Part shown: piece by piece, positions 16,770 through 25,578 of the stretch
How the letters are laid out: every line of letters begins with the position of its first letter
Position numbering within the stretch: position 1 is the first letter of the stretch
Source: Bacillota bacterium
Lineage (GTDB): Bacteria > Bacillota > Clostridia > Acetivibrionales > DSM-1351
Assembly (NCBI GenBank): GCA_023392075.1
Contig: JAEVZU010000032.1
Span: forward strand, 1-34,910
Length of the DNA stretch: 34,910 nt
Reading direction: 5' to 3'
Program-made: the position numbers and the translations under genes
The notes under the pieces: generated by a model
What the model was told of the DNA's origin: nothing
The model's database searches: none
The model's input: only the letters and a program-made list of their open reading frames with translations

Positions 16770-16866
16770 AAAATTACAAAGTCAAATACTATCGACTTTA
16801 TGATCGTTTGCCACACAAATACTGTTCATTTACCGTACTAATACTCTCAATAACTGAGGAAGGTGT

Positions 16867-17838
16867 GTGTTTATTTTGTCCAATTTGCCTGTCACACAAA
16901 AAAGAAACCTGGGAACAAAGAAAACAGGTGTTTTCGGTCTGATCTCCAAAATGTGGGCGCAAAGAGATTTACAGGCCATGGCTATACCCGGCGTAATATG
17001 GATGATAATCTTTAATTTTATTCCAATGTATTTTATAATTATTGCATTTATGCGGTACAATGTTGCAAAAGGGGTTTTAAATTCCAAATGGGTAGGATTT
17101 AATAATTTTACCGAGTTCTTTGCAGATGACCGTTTCTGGTTGGTTATGAAGGATACCTTCGGGTTGAATATTTTAAGATTGATTATTGGATTTCCGATAC
17201 CAATAATATTTGCCATCCTGTTGAATGAACTGATATCTTCCAGGTTCAAAAGATTTGTTCAGACAGTTTCATATCTTCCTCACTTTTTATCATGGATAAT
17301 TGTCGGCGGCATAATGTACAACTGGTTATCGGATTCGGGTCTGATAACTACACTTTTAGTCCATGTGGGATTATTAAAGGAGCCGATACATCTTATCGGA
17401 ACGCCGCAGTACTTCTGGGGAATACTGATAACCTCCGAGACATGGAAGGAAATCGGCTGGAATGCAATTATTTACATAGCGGCCATATCAAGCATCGATC
17501 CAAGCCTGTTTGAAGCAGCGGTTATTGATGGTGCCGGAAGATTACGAAGGGTATGGAATGTTATTCTGCCTTCAATAAAAGGAACTATAGCAGTTCTGCT
17601 TGTATTAAATATAGGAAACCTTTTAGGATCCAATTTTGAACAGTTGTTTGTCTTCTATAAGCCTGTCTTATACGATGTTATAGATGTTATCGATATTTAT
17701 GCCTATCGTCTTGGTATAGAAAACGGCAGACTATCATATGCAACAGCAGTAGGTTTATTCAGATCGGTATTTGCATTTATCCTTTTATATACTGCAAATA
17801 ATGCATCAAAGAAACTTACAGACACATCTTTGGTTTAA
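16867..17838 (+). CDS. Sugar ABC transporter permease, LplB type
   Basis: This 323-aa integral membrane protein has about six hydrophobic helices and the permease EAA loop (EAAVIDGAG, residues 216-224), which contacts the ATPase. It belongs to the carbohydrate (CUT1) LplB-like permeases that work with a second permease and a large lipoprotein binding protein. The start is uncertain. GTG at 16867 is only 3 nt after AGGAAGG (16857-16863), and an in-frame TTG at 16876 with 12-nt spacing is an alternative. No ATPase gene lies nearby; a shared MsmX-like ATPase encoded elsewhere is the usual solution. Confidence 0.9.
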   Translation: MFILSNLPVTQKRNLGTKKTGVFGLISKMWAQRDLQAMAIPGVIWMIIFNFIPMYFIIIAFMRYNVAKGVLNSKWVGFNNFTEFFADDRFWLVMKDTFGLNILRLIIGFPIPIIFAILLNELISSRFKRFVQTVSYLPHFLSWIIVGGIMYNWLSDSGLITTLLVHVGLLKEPIHLIGTPQYFWGILITSETWKEIGWNAIIYIAAISSIDPSLFEAAVIDGAGRLRRVWNVILPSIKGTIAVLLVLNIGNLLGSNFEQLFVFYKPVLYDVIDVIDIYAYRLGIENGRLSYATAVGLFRSVFAFILLYTANNASKKLTDTSLV

Positions 17839-17853
17839 CAGGGGGGATACAAT

Positions 17854-18741
17854 ATGAATAACAAGATGAAAACGTCCATCGGATCTAAAGTATTTGACAC
17901 AATAAATATATTATTTATGTTATTGGTTTGTTTCTGTGCACTGTATCCCATCTGGTATGTTTTGATACATTCGTTGAATAACGGGTTTGATTCGGCTCAG
18001 GGAGGACTTTACTGGTGGCCGCGCAAGTTTACATGGGATAATTACAAGGAAGTTTTCAGAAATAATGAAATTATTACCGCCTTTTTCATTACCATTGCCA
18101 GAACTCTGATAGGAACAGCTACGCATGTATTTTTTACGGCAATGGTGGCATATTCATTCCTGAAAAAGGAACTGATCGGAAGAAAAGTATATATGAATAT
18201 GGGGCTTGTAACAATGTTTTTCTCAGGTGGACTTATTCCTACCTTTATAGTTATAAAGACTCTTGGCATGTTTGACAATTTTATAGTATATATAATTCCT
18301 GTAATGTTCAGCTTTTTTGACCTGATAATTTTTCAGGCCTTCTTCAGAACCATTCCTGAAGCATTGGAGGAATCGGCAAAAATAGACGGAGCAAATTACT
18401 TTACTATTTTTACCAGAGTAATTCTTCCGCTGTCAAAAGCCGTTATAGCAACAATCATTTTATTTAACGGGGTATTTAACTGGAACGATTATTTCATGGG
18501 AATCATATATACAAACAAGCAGTCTCTTCATCCCATACAAACCTATCTGTACAAGATAATTATGACTTCCGATTCTGCCAAGACATCACTTATGGCAGGC
18601 TCGGTAAGTCAGACAAACTTTACCTCGACGTCGCTTCAAATGGCTACAATGATTATCACTACTATTCCGATTGTCTGTGTATATCCTTTCCTGCAAAAGC
18701 ACTTTGTAAAGGGTATGCTGATAGGCTCCGTCAAAGAATAG
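17854..18741 (+). CDS. Sugar ABC transporter permease, YtcP/AraQ type
   Basis: This 295-aa membrane protein begins 15 nt after the first permease stop, behind an ACAGGGGGG ribosome site. It has six predicted helices and the EAA-loop variant EESAKIDGA (172-180), followed by ILPLSKAVIATIILF. It pairs with the LplB-type permease to form the translocation channel for an oligosaccharide. The two genes are clearly co-transcribed. Confidence 0.92.
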   Translation: MNNKMKTSIGSKVFDTINILFMLLVCFCALYPIWYVLIHSLNNGFDSAQGGLYWWPRKFTWDNYKEVFRNNEIITAFFITIARTLIGTATHVFFTAMVAYSFLKKELIGRKVYMNMGLVTMFFSGGLIPTFIVIKTLGMFDNFIVYIIPVMFSFFDLIIFQAFFRTIPEALEESAKIDGANYFTIFTRVILPLSKAVIATIILFNGVFNWNDYFMGIIYTNKQSLHPIQTYLYKIIMTSDSAKTSLMAGSVSQTNFTSTSLQMATMIITTIPIVCVYPFLQKHFVKGMLIGSVKE

Positions 18742-18773
18742 TTAATCTTTAATTTTCTACCGGTTATAAATGT

Positions 18774-18788
18774 TTAAGCGCTGCTTAA
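18774..18788. promoter_or_regulatory. Inverted repeat upstream of the solute-binding protein gene
   Basis: TTAAGC (18774-18779) and GCTTAA (18783-18788) flank GCT. The sequence TTAAGCGCT resembles a half-site of the lacI/GH30 operators. It lies 38 nt before the start codon and has no T-run, so a protein-binding site is likelier than a terminator. Confidence 0.35.
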
Positions 18789-18826
18789 GCATTATATAAA
18801 ACATATATTTAACAGGAGGGAATAAT

Positions 18827-20512
18827 ATGAAAAAGATTAAAATTGCTAAGTTGCTGTGCCTTGTATTGGCATTGACTATGGCAGTTACATTGCTGGCAGC
18901 ATGCGGAGGCAGCGAACCTGCAGGCAGTAGCCAAGCCACAAAGGCTCCGGATACGGCAGCGGTATCTTCCGGTGCTGCTGAGAGCACAGCAGCAGCAGTC
19001 GAAGAACCAGGCTGGAAAAAGGATACTTCACCGATGCAATTGGATTGGTATGTCAATGAAACCTGGTTTGACAATCCTAAAGGAAATCTTGCTCATGAAC
19101 TTATAAAGGAGCAGACAGGTATTGATATCAATTTCATAGTTCCTGTTGGAAACGCAGGACAGAAATTGAATACCATGATAGCATCAAATTCACTGCCTGA
19201 CATGGTAACACTGGGATGGTATGAACAGCAGGTTCCACAGTTATCCACCGACGCATATGCATACCCGTTGAATGAACTTGCAGACAAATACGATCCGTAT
19301 TTCTGGAAGGTTGCGGCTCCGGATATCGTTAACTGGTATAAGGACAAGGACGGAAAGCTTTTCGGATATCCCTGCAACGGCAATACGCCTGATGATAATA
19401 CAAAATATAATGTAATTTCAAATAGATCCTTCCTGGTCAGAAAGGATATCTATGAAGCAATAGGCAAGCCGGATATGAGAACTCCGGATGGATTCCTCAA
19501 TGCACTTAAGGCTGCTAAAGAGAAGTTCCCGAAGGTTGACAACGGTCAAGCTTTGATACCGTTCAGCGGAACTTTCTTTACATCAATAGGTAACAATTCC
19601 TATGAAGATATGCTTCTTGAATATCTTGCCATTCCCAGAGAGATAGATGGGAAGTTCTATGATACCAGATGCGGTAATCCTCATCCTGATTACGTCAACT
19701 GGCTTAAAACATTCAGAAAAGCACATGAAACAGGTATGATGCCAACAGATGTATTTGTCGATGACAGAACAAAAATCGAAGAAAAAATCCAACAGGGCAG
19801 ATACTTTGCACTGTTCTATCAGTGGAAGGACGCTATGATACCTCTGGGACAGCTGTATACCAACAAGCCTGAGGAAACTTATATTTCAGTTGACGGGCCT
19901 GCAAACAGCAAACTGGATCCTCCCATGCTCAGCACAACCGGTTATTCAGGCTGGGAGCTCACTATGATTACAAAGAATTGCAAGAATCCGGACAGAGCTA
20001 TCAAGTTTATGTCATGGGGCATGAGTGAAGACGGACAGAAGGCTCTTTACCTTGGGAGAGAAGGCGAGACTTATGATATGGTTGACAATAAGCCTGTTAT
20101 AAAGCCTGAAATAAACACCATGAAAAACTCTGACATGGCTACTTTCAAAAAGAAGTACAACACCTACGGAGAAATCTGGATGTTCAATTCTTCAATGATG
20201 AATCTATGGGAACCGGATCCTGGCCAACCATTCAACCAGTTCCGTGAATGGGCAAAAGGAAAAAGCTCACACTATGGTGTATATGATAACAACAGGCCTG
20301 TTGCAGACAGTGATGAAGGAGAAATCCTTGCAAAGGCGGAAAATAAATGGGGAGAAATCCTTCCTAAGCTGTTGATGGCTAAGTCGGATGAAGAATTCGA
20401 CAAACTCTGGAAAGACTATGAAGACTATAAGACTTCAATAGATTACCAGAAGGCTCTTGACTATCAGAGAACAAAAGTTGCTGAGAACAAAGCAAAAGTC
20501 GGTGCAAAATAA
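18827..20512 (+). CDS. Extracellular solute-binding lipoprotein of the sugar ABC transporter
   Basis: This 561-aa protein starts with a lipoprotein signal peptide (MKKIKIAKLLCLVLALTMAV) and lipobox LLAAC with Cys26. A Ser/Ala/Thr-rich linker follows (about residues 27-55), then a two-lobe binding domain. The large size and context are those of LipO/YtcQ-type binding proteins that partner LplB/YtcP permeases. It would be anchored outside the membrane and deliver an oligosaccharide; given the phosphorylases upstream, beta-1,3-gluco-oligosaccharides are the best guess. The ribosome site is AGGAGGG. A strong terminator follows, closing the carbohydrate locus. Confidence 0.92.
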   Translation: MKKIKIAKLLCLVLALTMAVTLLAACGGSEPAGSSQATKAPDTAAVSSGAAESTAAAVEEPGWKKDTSPMQLDWYVNETWFDNPKGNLAHELIKEQTGIDINFIVPVGNAGQKLNTMIASNSLPDMVTLGWYEQQVPQLSTDAYAYPLNELADKYDPYFWKVAAPDIVNWYKDKDGKLFGYPCNGNTPDDNTKYNVISNRSFLVRKDIYEAIGKPDMRTPDGFLNALKAAKEKFPKVDNGQALIPFSGTFFTSIGNNSYEDMLLEYLAIPREIDGKFYDTRCGNPHPDYVNWLKTFRKAHETGMMPTDVFVDDRTKIEEKIQQGRYFALFYQWKDAMIPLGQLYTNKPEETYISVDGPANSKLDPPMLSTTGYSGWELTMITKNCKNPDRAIKFMSWGMSEDGQKALYLGREGETYDMVDNKPVIKPEINTMKNSDMATFKKKYNTYGEIWMFNSSMMNLWEPDPGQPFNQFREWAKGKSSHYGVYDNNRPVADSDEGEILAKAENKWGEILPKLLMAKSDEEFDKLWKDYEDYKTSIDYQKALDYQRTKVAENKAKVGAK

Positions 20513-20540
20513 AATCAATCCAAACCAATAGTTTCGGTTA

Positions 20541-20579
20541 AAAATGAGCTTGCAAAAATTTTTTGCAAGCTCATTTTTT
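20541..20579 (+). terminator. Strong intrinsic terminator of the transporter operon
   Basis: Stem TGAGCTTGC (20545-20553) / GCAAGCTCA (20565-20573) extends through AAAAA/TTTTTT in the loop region and is followed by TTTTTT. An A-run precedes it, so it could also work on the opposite strand. Confidence 0.92.
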
Positions 20580-20604
20580 CATTGTATCAGGTAATCATTT
20601 CATT

Positions 20605-20632
20605 TTGCCAATTGACCTTTACATCGTATATT
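20605..20632 (+). promoter_or_regulatory. Candidate promoter for the 63-aa ORF
   Basis: TTGCCA (20605-20610), a 16-nt spacer and TATATT (20627-20632), just after the transporter terminator. It would give a leader of about 90 nt. Confidence 0.4.
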
Positions 20633-20726
20633 AGTCATTTTAAGAGGGATTATAACTATATCATCAGAAAGAATTTTTAAATAGGATTAATTATATTAAT
20701 AGCTATATTAACTGTGGGAGGTAATT

Positions 20727-20918
20727 ATGAGATATTATAAGGTAAGCAGAGATAATCCCGATGTAAAAACTGTTGTAAATATGGAAAATCCAGCAGAGGT
20801 CAACACCTCATACCCTGAATTTGTACCCTCTAACTGGGAATGGAAATTGCCACAGGATCAGGTCAAAATTGCAAACAGGCTGAATGAGATTACCAATCCC
20901 GATAAGAATAAACAATAA
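20727..20918 (+). CDS. Small protein of unknown function (63 aa)
   Basis: The ORF has a good ribosome site (GGGAGGT, 6 nt from the ATG), its own candidate promoter and a terminator immediately upstream, so it looks like a real independent gene. The product is soluble, with no signal peptide or membrane helix. Its features are an acidic/asparagine-rich N-terminus, the aromatic patch SNWEWKLP in the middle and a charged C-terminal stretch. I do not recognise a family. It sits between the sugar transporter and ctsR. It could be a small stress or regulatory protein, or a spurious ORF, though the ribosome site argues against the latter. Confidence 0.55.
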   Translation: MRYYKVSRDNPDVKTVVNMENPAEVNTSYPEFVPSNWEWKLPQDQVKIANRLNEITNPDKNKQ

Positions 20919-20963
20919 AATGGACACAGGTCTATCTTTATCCGGAAAAAATATAAAAAAGGA

Positions 20964-20992
20964 TTGCAAGCGATTAAAAAATATAATATACT
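20964..20992 (+). promoter_or_regulatory. Promoter of the ctsR operon
   Basis: TTGCAA (20964-20969), a 17-nt spacer and TATACT (20987-20992). The predicted transcription start near 20999 abuts the CtsR box. Confidence 0.75.
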
Positions 20993-21000
20993 TTAGTTAA

Positions 21001-21017
21001 GGTCAAAGATAGTCAAA
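21001..21017 (+). promoter_or_regulatory. CtsR operator (heptad direct repeat)
   Basis: GGTCAAA-GAT-AGTCAAA is an exact match to the CtsR consensus (A/GGTCAAA NAN A/GGTCAAA). Its position over the transcription start predicts repression by blocking RNA polymerase, and autoregulation of the operon under heat shock. Confidence 0.95.
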
Positions 21018-21045
21018 ATCAACTTTAGTTATTGGAGGTGATGCT

Positions 21046-21504
21046 GTGGCAAGCTTAAGTGATATTATAGAAACTTTTATAAAACAGATGATTTCAGATA
21101 CCAATGGAGCTATTGAGATACAGAGGAACGAACTGGCAAATCAATTTAATTGTGTGCCTTCGCAGATTAATTATGTAATATCCACAAGATTTACTACAGA
21201 CAGGGGCTATTATGTTGAAAGCAGAAGAGGCGGCGGCGGTCATGTGAGGATTAAGAGAATTAACATCACAAGACCGGGCAACTATCTGATGCATATTGTC
21301 TCTTCAATGGGAACCAGTATTTCTCAGCAATCGGCTGAAGTTTTCATAAATAATTTTATTGATTATGATGTGATCAGTGAAAGAGAAGGTTACATTATGA
21401 AGGCTGCTGTCAGTGATAAAATAATTGGTGTTATTTCAATGCCTGATAGAGATATTATCAGGGCAACGCTGCTTAAGAACATGATTCTTAGTTTATTAGT
21501 ATAA
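21046..21504 (+). CDS. ctsR: Heat-shock repressor CtsR
   Basis: This 152-aa winged-helix repressor controls clp genes. The N-terminal DNA-binding part contains the helix region NELANQFNCVPSQINYVISTRFT, followed by the glycine-rich beta-wing ESRRGGGGHVRI, the thermosensing element in characterised CtsR proteins. The C-terminal half is the dimerisation domain. The start is GTG at 21046, with GGAGGTG 5 nt upstream. It is first in the ctsR-mcsA-mcsB-clpC operon, and the box at 21001-21017 indicates autorepression. In the known system McsB/McsA relieve repression by acting on CtsR. Confidence 0.96.
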   Translation: MASLSDIIETFIKQMISDTNGAIEIQRNELANQFNCVPSQINYVISTRFTTDRGYYVESRRGGGGHVRIKRINITRPGNYLMHIVSSMGTSISQQSAEVFINNFIDYDVISEREGYIMKAAVSDKIIGVISMPDRDIIRATLLKNMILSLLV

Positions 21505-21522
21505 AGTGTAGAGGTGATTATT

Positions 21523-22011
21523 ATGCTCTGTCAAAATTGCCAGCAGAAACCTGCAAATGTGCATTTTACCCAAATAATGAACAATTCAAAGGTAGATATT
21601 TACCTTTGTGAACAATGTGCAAATGAAATAAGCCATGCCGAATTTGTTTCTCCCTTTGGGTTTAACGATCTTATCAATGGTTTGTTCAGTACTCAGCTAA
21701 AGCAGGAAGCACCTGAGACACTTAAATGTAAAAACTGCGGAATGGAATATGAAGAGTTTCTTAAAAGCTCAAGAGTAGGCTGCGCACAATGTTATCAGGC
21801 TTTTCAGTCCAAACTGGATCCCATCATAAAGAGGCTTCACGGAAATGCGGAGCATCATGGAAAAGTGCCTGTAAGGGTCAGCAGCAAGGTAAGTGTTCCT
21901 GACGAAATAGAGAAACTGAAACAGCTGCTTAATCAATCGGTTCTAGGAGAGGAATATGAGGAGGCTGCTAAAATCCGTGACAGAATACGTGCTCTGGAGG
22001 TGGGAGAATGA
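21523..22011 (+). CDS. mcsA: McsA, zinc-binding activator of McsB kinase
   Basis: This 162-aa protein has four CxxC pairs (CQNC, CEQC, CKNC, CAQC) that should bind two zinc ions, and a C-terminal UVR domain (IEKLKQLLNQSVLGEEYEEA). In characterised systems McsA activates the arginine kinase McsB and also senses thiol stress. An upstream in-frame GTG at 21514 overlaps the ribosome site GAGGTG (21511-21516), so ATG 21523 is the start. The stop overlaps the mcsB ATG by 4 nt, indicating translational coupling. Confidence 0.95.
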   Translation: MLCQNCQQKPANVHFTQIMNNSKVDIYLCEQCANEISHAEFVSPFGFNDLINGLFSTQLKQEAPETLKCKNCGMEYEEFLKSSRVGCAQCYQAFQSKLDPIIKRLHGNAEHHGKVPVRVSSKVSVPDEIEKLKQLLNQSVLGEEYEEAAKIRDRIRALEVGE

Positions 22012-23042
22012 ACGGATTGCCTTTAGAAAAAGGTCCTGAACTTGATGTTGCTGTTTCCAGCAGGATAAGACTTGCAAGAAATTTTGCAGATATACCCTTT
22101 TCCGCAAAAATGACCGCAAAGCATCAGGCTGCTCTTATAAAAAGAATGCAGGGCATTATTTCAGAATATTCAAATTACGGAAAACTAATGTATGCTGATA
22201 TGACTTCAATGCATCCAGTTGACAGGGTAGCTTTGATGGAAAGGCATCTAATAAGCCCTGAGCTGGCAGAGTCCAAGGGAAACAGCGGAGCTTTCATAAA
22301 TGAAAACGAAAATGTCAGCATCATGGTAAATGAAGAGGATCACATCAGGATTCAGGCGATTTTTTCGGGGATACTGCTGGAAAAGGCATACAGGGTATGT
22401 GATGAAATTGATTCAATTATTGCAGAACAGACCGATTACGCCTTTGATAATAAATATGGCTATCTTACAAGCTGTCCGACAAATATCGGCTCCGGAATGA
22501 GAGCTTCGGTTATGCTTCATTTGCCGGCTCTGATGATGTCGGGTTTTATGAAATCCATTCTGGAGAGCTGCACAAAGCTGGGTGTGGCGGTACGCGGGAT
22601 CTATGGCGAGAACAGTGATGCCGTTGGGGATATGTTTCAGGTTTCCAATCAGATTACTCTGGGCCGCAAAGATGATGAAACCATAACTGCCATAGATGCC
22701 ATTTGCAAGCAGATTATCGACAGGGAAAAAGCTTTGAGATTTCAACTGTATAAGCAGAATATATATAAATTTGAGGATAGGATTTTCAGATCTTACGGGC
22801 TTCTGGGAAATGCAAGGATTCTTTCCACACAGGAGTGCTTTAAATTACTCTCTGATGTTAGACTTGGCGTAAGTATGGGAATAATAAAGGATATTAATAT
22901 ATTGACATTGAATGAAATACTGGTGCTTTCACAGCCTGCCACTCTCCAGAAAATTGCCGGAAAGCAGTTGAACCAGGAGGAGAGAGATGTAAAGAGGGCT
23001 GAGCTTATTAGAATAAAAATGCAAAAAACCGAAAATAGTTAA
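22008..23042 (+). CDS. mcsB: McsB protein-arginine kinase
   Basis: This 344-aa phosphagen-kinase-fold protein phosphorylates arginines on CtsR and on proteins destined for ClpC/ClpP. Diagnostic pieces are SSRIRLARNF near the N-terminus, SCPTNIGSGMRASV with Cys156, and RGIYGENSDAVGDMFQVSNQITLG. The allosteric phospho-arginine pocket motif RDxxRA is present as RDVKRA (326-331). All catalytic landmarks look intact. It lies between mcsA (4-nt overlap) and clpC (37-nt gap). Confidence 0.96.
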   Translation: MNGLPLEKGPELDVAVSSRIRLARNFADIPFSAKMTAKHQAALIKRMQGIISEYSNYGKLMYADMTSMHPVDRVALMERHLISPELAESKGNSGAFINENENVSIMVNEEDHIRIQAIFSGILLEKAYRVCDEIDSIIAEQTDYAFDNKYGYLTSCPTNIGSGMRASVMLHLPALMMSGFMKSILESCTKLGVAVRGIYGENSDAVGDMFQVSNQITLGRKDDETITAIDAICKQIIDREKALRFQLYKQNIYKFEDRIFRSYGLLGNARILSTQECFKLLSDVRLGVSMGIIKDINILTLNEILVLSQPATLQKIAGKQLNQEERDVKRAELIRIKMQKTENS

Positions 23043-23079
23043 TTACTATAGTTGTAGATGCGGCTGAAGGGAGGATATT

Positions 23080-25533
23080 ATGTATCAAAGATTTACTGAA
23101 AAAGCAGAAAGAGCAATTTCGTTTTCACAGCAAAGCGCTGTTGAACTGGGACATAACTATGTCGGAACGGAACATATACTGTTAGGTCTCGTAAAAGAAG
23201 GAACCGGCGTAGCTGCCAGGGTTCTTCAGGTACAGGGAATAACAGAAGAAAAAATTTTAAAGGAAATAGACGAACTGATTGGAAGAGGGGAAACTGCCGG
23301 TGAAACACCCGTAGGATTTACTCCAAGAACAAAACGTGTATTGGAACTTGCTTTTAAAGAGGCAAGGAGGATGGGGCAGGGTTATATCGGAACGGAACAT
23401 CTTCTTCTGGGAATAATGAAGGAAGGCGAAAGTGTAGCTGTCAGAATTATGATGGATCTGGGCGTTGATCCTCAAAAGCTTTTGAACGAACTGGTAAAGA
23501 TATTGAATGAAGAGACTCCGGGATCAAACGGTTCACCCAAGAGCAGCAGCTCAAATTCTTCTACCCCGACACTTAATCAGTTTGGCAGGGATCTTACCGA
23601 TATGGCCAGAGACGGGAAAATTGACCCTGTTATAGGGAGAGACAAGGAAATCGAGAGAGTAATTCAGATACTCAGCAGAAGAACAAAGAACAATCCGTGT
23701 CTCATTGGTGAGCCGGGTGTAGGAAAGACGGCAATAGCAGAAGGCCTTGCTCAAAAAATAGTAGAAGGAAATATTCCTGAAATCCTGAGCGACAAGAGAG
23801 TTGTTACTTTAGACCTGTCCTCAATGGTTGCAGGGGCAAAATACAGGGGTGAGTTCGAAGACAGGCTGAAGAAGGCCATGGAGGAAATCCGCAAGGCCGG
23901 AAACGTTATCCTGTTTATCGACGAGCTTCACACAATTGTAGGTGCAGGCGCCGCAGAAGGTGCCATCGATGCTTCCAACATCCTCAAGCCATCACTGGCA
24001 AGAGGTGAAATACAAGTCATCGGTGCCACCACATTAAATGAATACAGAAAGCATATCGAAAAGGATGCAGCTCTTGAAAGAAGATTCCAGCCAATTACTG
24101 TGGGAGAACCTTCAAAGGAAGAAGCTGTGGAAATCCTTAAAGGTGTCAGAGACAAGTATGAGGCGCATCACAGGGTTAAAATTACAGATGATGCATTGGA
24201 AGCTTCGGTTAAGCTTTCGGACAGATATATCACTGACAGATTCCTGCCGGATAAGGCTATCGATCTTGTAGACGAGGCAGCATCCAGAATCAGACTGAAA
24301 ACCTTTACCGCTCCGCCTGATATAAAGGCCATGGAGGAAAGAGTGGATAAGCTGAGCAAGGAAAAGGAAGATTCCATACGCTGCCAGGAGTTTGAGAAGG
24401 CAGCCGGAATCAGAGATGAAGAACAAAAACTGAAAAATGAACTGGAAAAAATAAAGGATCAATGGCATCAAAAAAATCAAACCAAAACAGATACGGTAAC
24501 TGCCGACGATATAGCGGACATAGTAGCCAGCTGGACCGGCATACCGGTCAAAAAGCTGGCCGAAGAGGAGTCCGAACGGCTGCTGAAGATGGAAGATACG
24601 CTTCACAACCGGGTAATAGGTCAGGATGAAGCGGTTAAATCAATTTCCAGAGCTATCAGAAGAGGAAGAGTAGGATTAAAGGATCCTAAACGTCCGGTTG
24701 GTTCGTTCATATTCCTCGGCCCCACGGGTGTAGGTAAGACAGAGTTGTGTAAAGCCCTGGCCGAAGCAATGTTCGGAGATGAAAAATCCATGATAAGAGT
24801 TGATATGTCGGAGTTTATGGAGAAGCACAGCGTATCAAAACTGGTGGGATCACCTCCCGGATATGTGGGGTATGATGAAGGCGGCCAGCTTACCGAGAAG
24901 GTGAGAAGAAGACCATACTCGGTGCTGCTCTTTGATGAAATTGAAAAGGCGCATCCGGATATATTCAATATCCTGCTCCAGATTCTTGAAGACGGCAGAT
25001 TGACAGATTCCCAGGGCAGAGTAGTAGACTTCAGGAATACAATTATTATCATGACCTCCAATGTAGGTGCCAGGACCATTACAGAACCAAAGCGCCTTGG
25101 ATTCTCAGCAGTAAAGGACGAGAGTGCAAAGAACTATGAGGATATGAAAAGCAATGTAATGGGTGAGCTGAAAAAAATGTTCAGACCGGAATTCCTGAAC
25201 AGAATTGATGATATCATTGTATTCCACCCGTTGACAGAGGAGCATATCAGAGAAATTGTAAGATTGATGACAGCTGTTCTCGTCAAGCGGCTTAAGGCCA
25301 ATGAAATAGATCTTGAAATAAGTGAAGAACTTCTGCTGCATCTGGCGAAAAAAGGATATGATCCCATATTCGGGGCAAGACCACTAAGACGTGCTATTCA
25401 AAGCATGGTTGAGGATAAACTTGCCGAAGAGATGCTGGAAGGCAAGGTTAAAGCCGGCGACAGCATTAAAGTGGACATTGACGGAGAAAACATTATTGTA
25501 ACCAGGAAAACGGGAAATTTGGTAAGAGCGTAA
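23080..25533 (+). CDS. clpC: ClpC AAA+ unfoldase
   Basis: This 817-aa Hsp100 protein unfolds substrates for the ClpP protease. It has the double N-terminal Clp repeat (two EHxLLG segments, residues 1-145), a first AAA module with Walker A GEPGVGKT (210-217) and Walker B FIDEL (279-283), and a middle domain containing a UVR-like segment (near residues 425-455). A second AAA module has GPTGVGKT (547-554) and LLFDEIEKAHP, followed by the C-terminal D2-small domain. The M-domain is the binding site for adaptors such as MecA or McsB in relatives. It is last in the CtsR-controlled operon. Confidence 0.97.
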   Translation: MYQRFTEKAERAISFSQQSAVELGHNYVGTEHILLGLVKEGTGVAARVLQVQGITEEKILKEIDELIGRGETAGETPVGFTPRTKRVLELAFKEARRMGQGYIGTEHLLLGIMKEGESVAVRIMMDLGVDPQKLLNELVKILNEETPGSNGSPKSSSSNSSTPTLNQFGRDLTDMARDGKIDPVIGRDKEIERVIQILSRRTKNNPCLIGEPGVGKTAIAEGLAQKIVEGNIPEILSDKRVVTLDLSSMVAGAKYRGEFEDRLKKAMEEIRKAGNVILFIDELHTIVGAGAAEGAIDASNILKPSLARGEIQVIGATTLNEYRKHIEKDAALERRFQPITVGEPSKEEAVEILKGVRDKYEAHHRVKITDDALEASVKLSDRYITDRFLPDKAIDLVDEAASRIRLKTFTAPPDIKAMEERVDKLSKEKEDSIRCQEFEKAAGIRDEEQKLKNELEKIKDQWHQKNQTKTDTVTADDIADIVASWTGIPVKKLAEEESERLLKMEDTLHNRVIGQDEAVKSISRAIRRGRVGLKDPKRPVGSFIFLGPTGVGKTELCKALAEAMFGDEKSMIRVDMSEFMEKHSVSKLVGSPPGYVGYDEGGQLTEKVRRRPYSVLLFDEIEKAHPDIFNILLQILEDGRLTDSQGRVVDFRNTIIIMTSNVGARTITEPKRLGFSAVKDESAKNYEDMKSNVMGELKKMFRPEFLNRIDDIIVFHPLTEEHIREIVRLMTAVLVKRLKANEIDLEISEELLLHLAKKGYDPIFGARPLRRAIQSMVEDKLAEEMLEGKVKAGDSIKVDIDGENIIVTRKTGNLVRA

Positions 25534-25578
25534 ATAAATATAAAAATTCCAATTAATTAGTCTTATACTGTAATGTCA

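Noticed and set aside
18774..18788. Inverted repeat considered as a terminator between permease and binding-protein genes
   Set aside because: The stem is only 6 bp and no T-run follows; a binding site is more plausible.
24112..24606. 164-codon minus-strand ORF opposite clpC
   Set aside because: Phe/Leu/Ile-rich antisense frame of the conserved AAA+ gene, without start signals.
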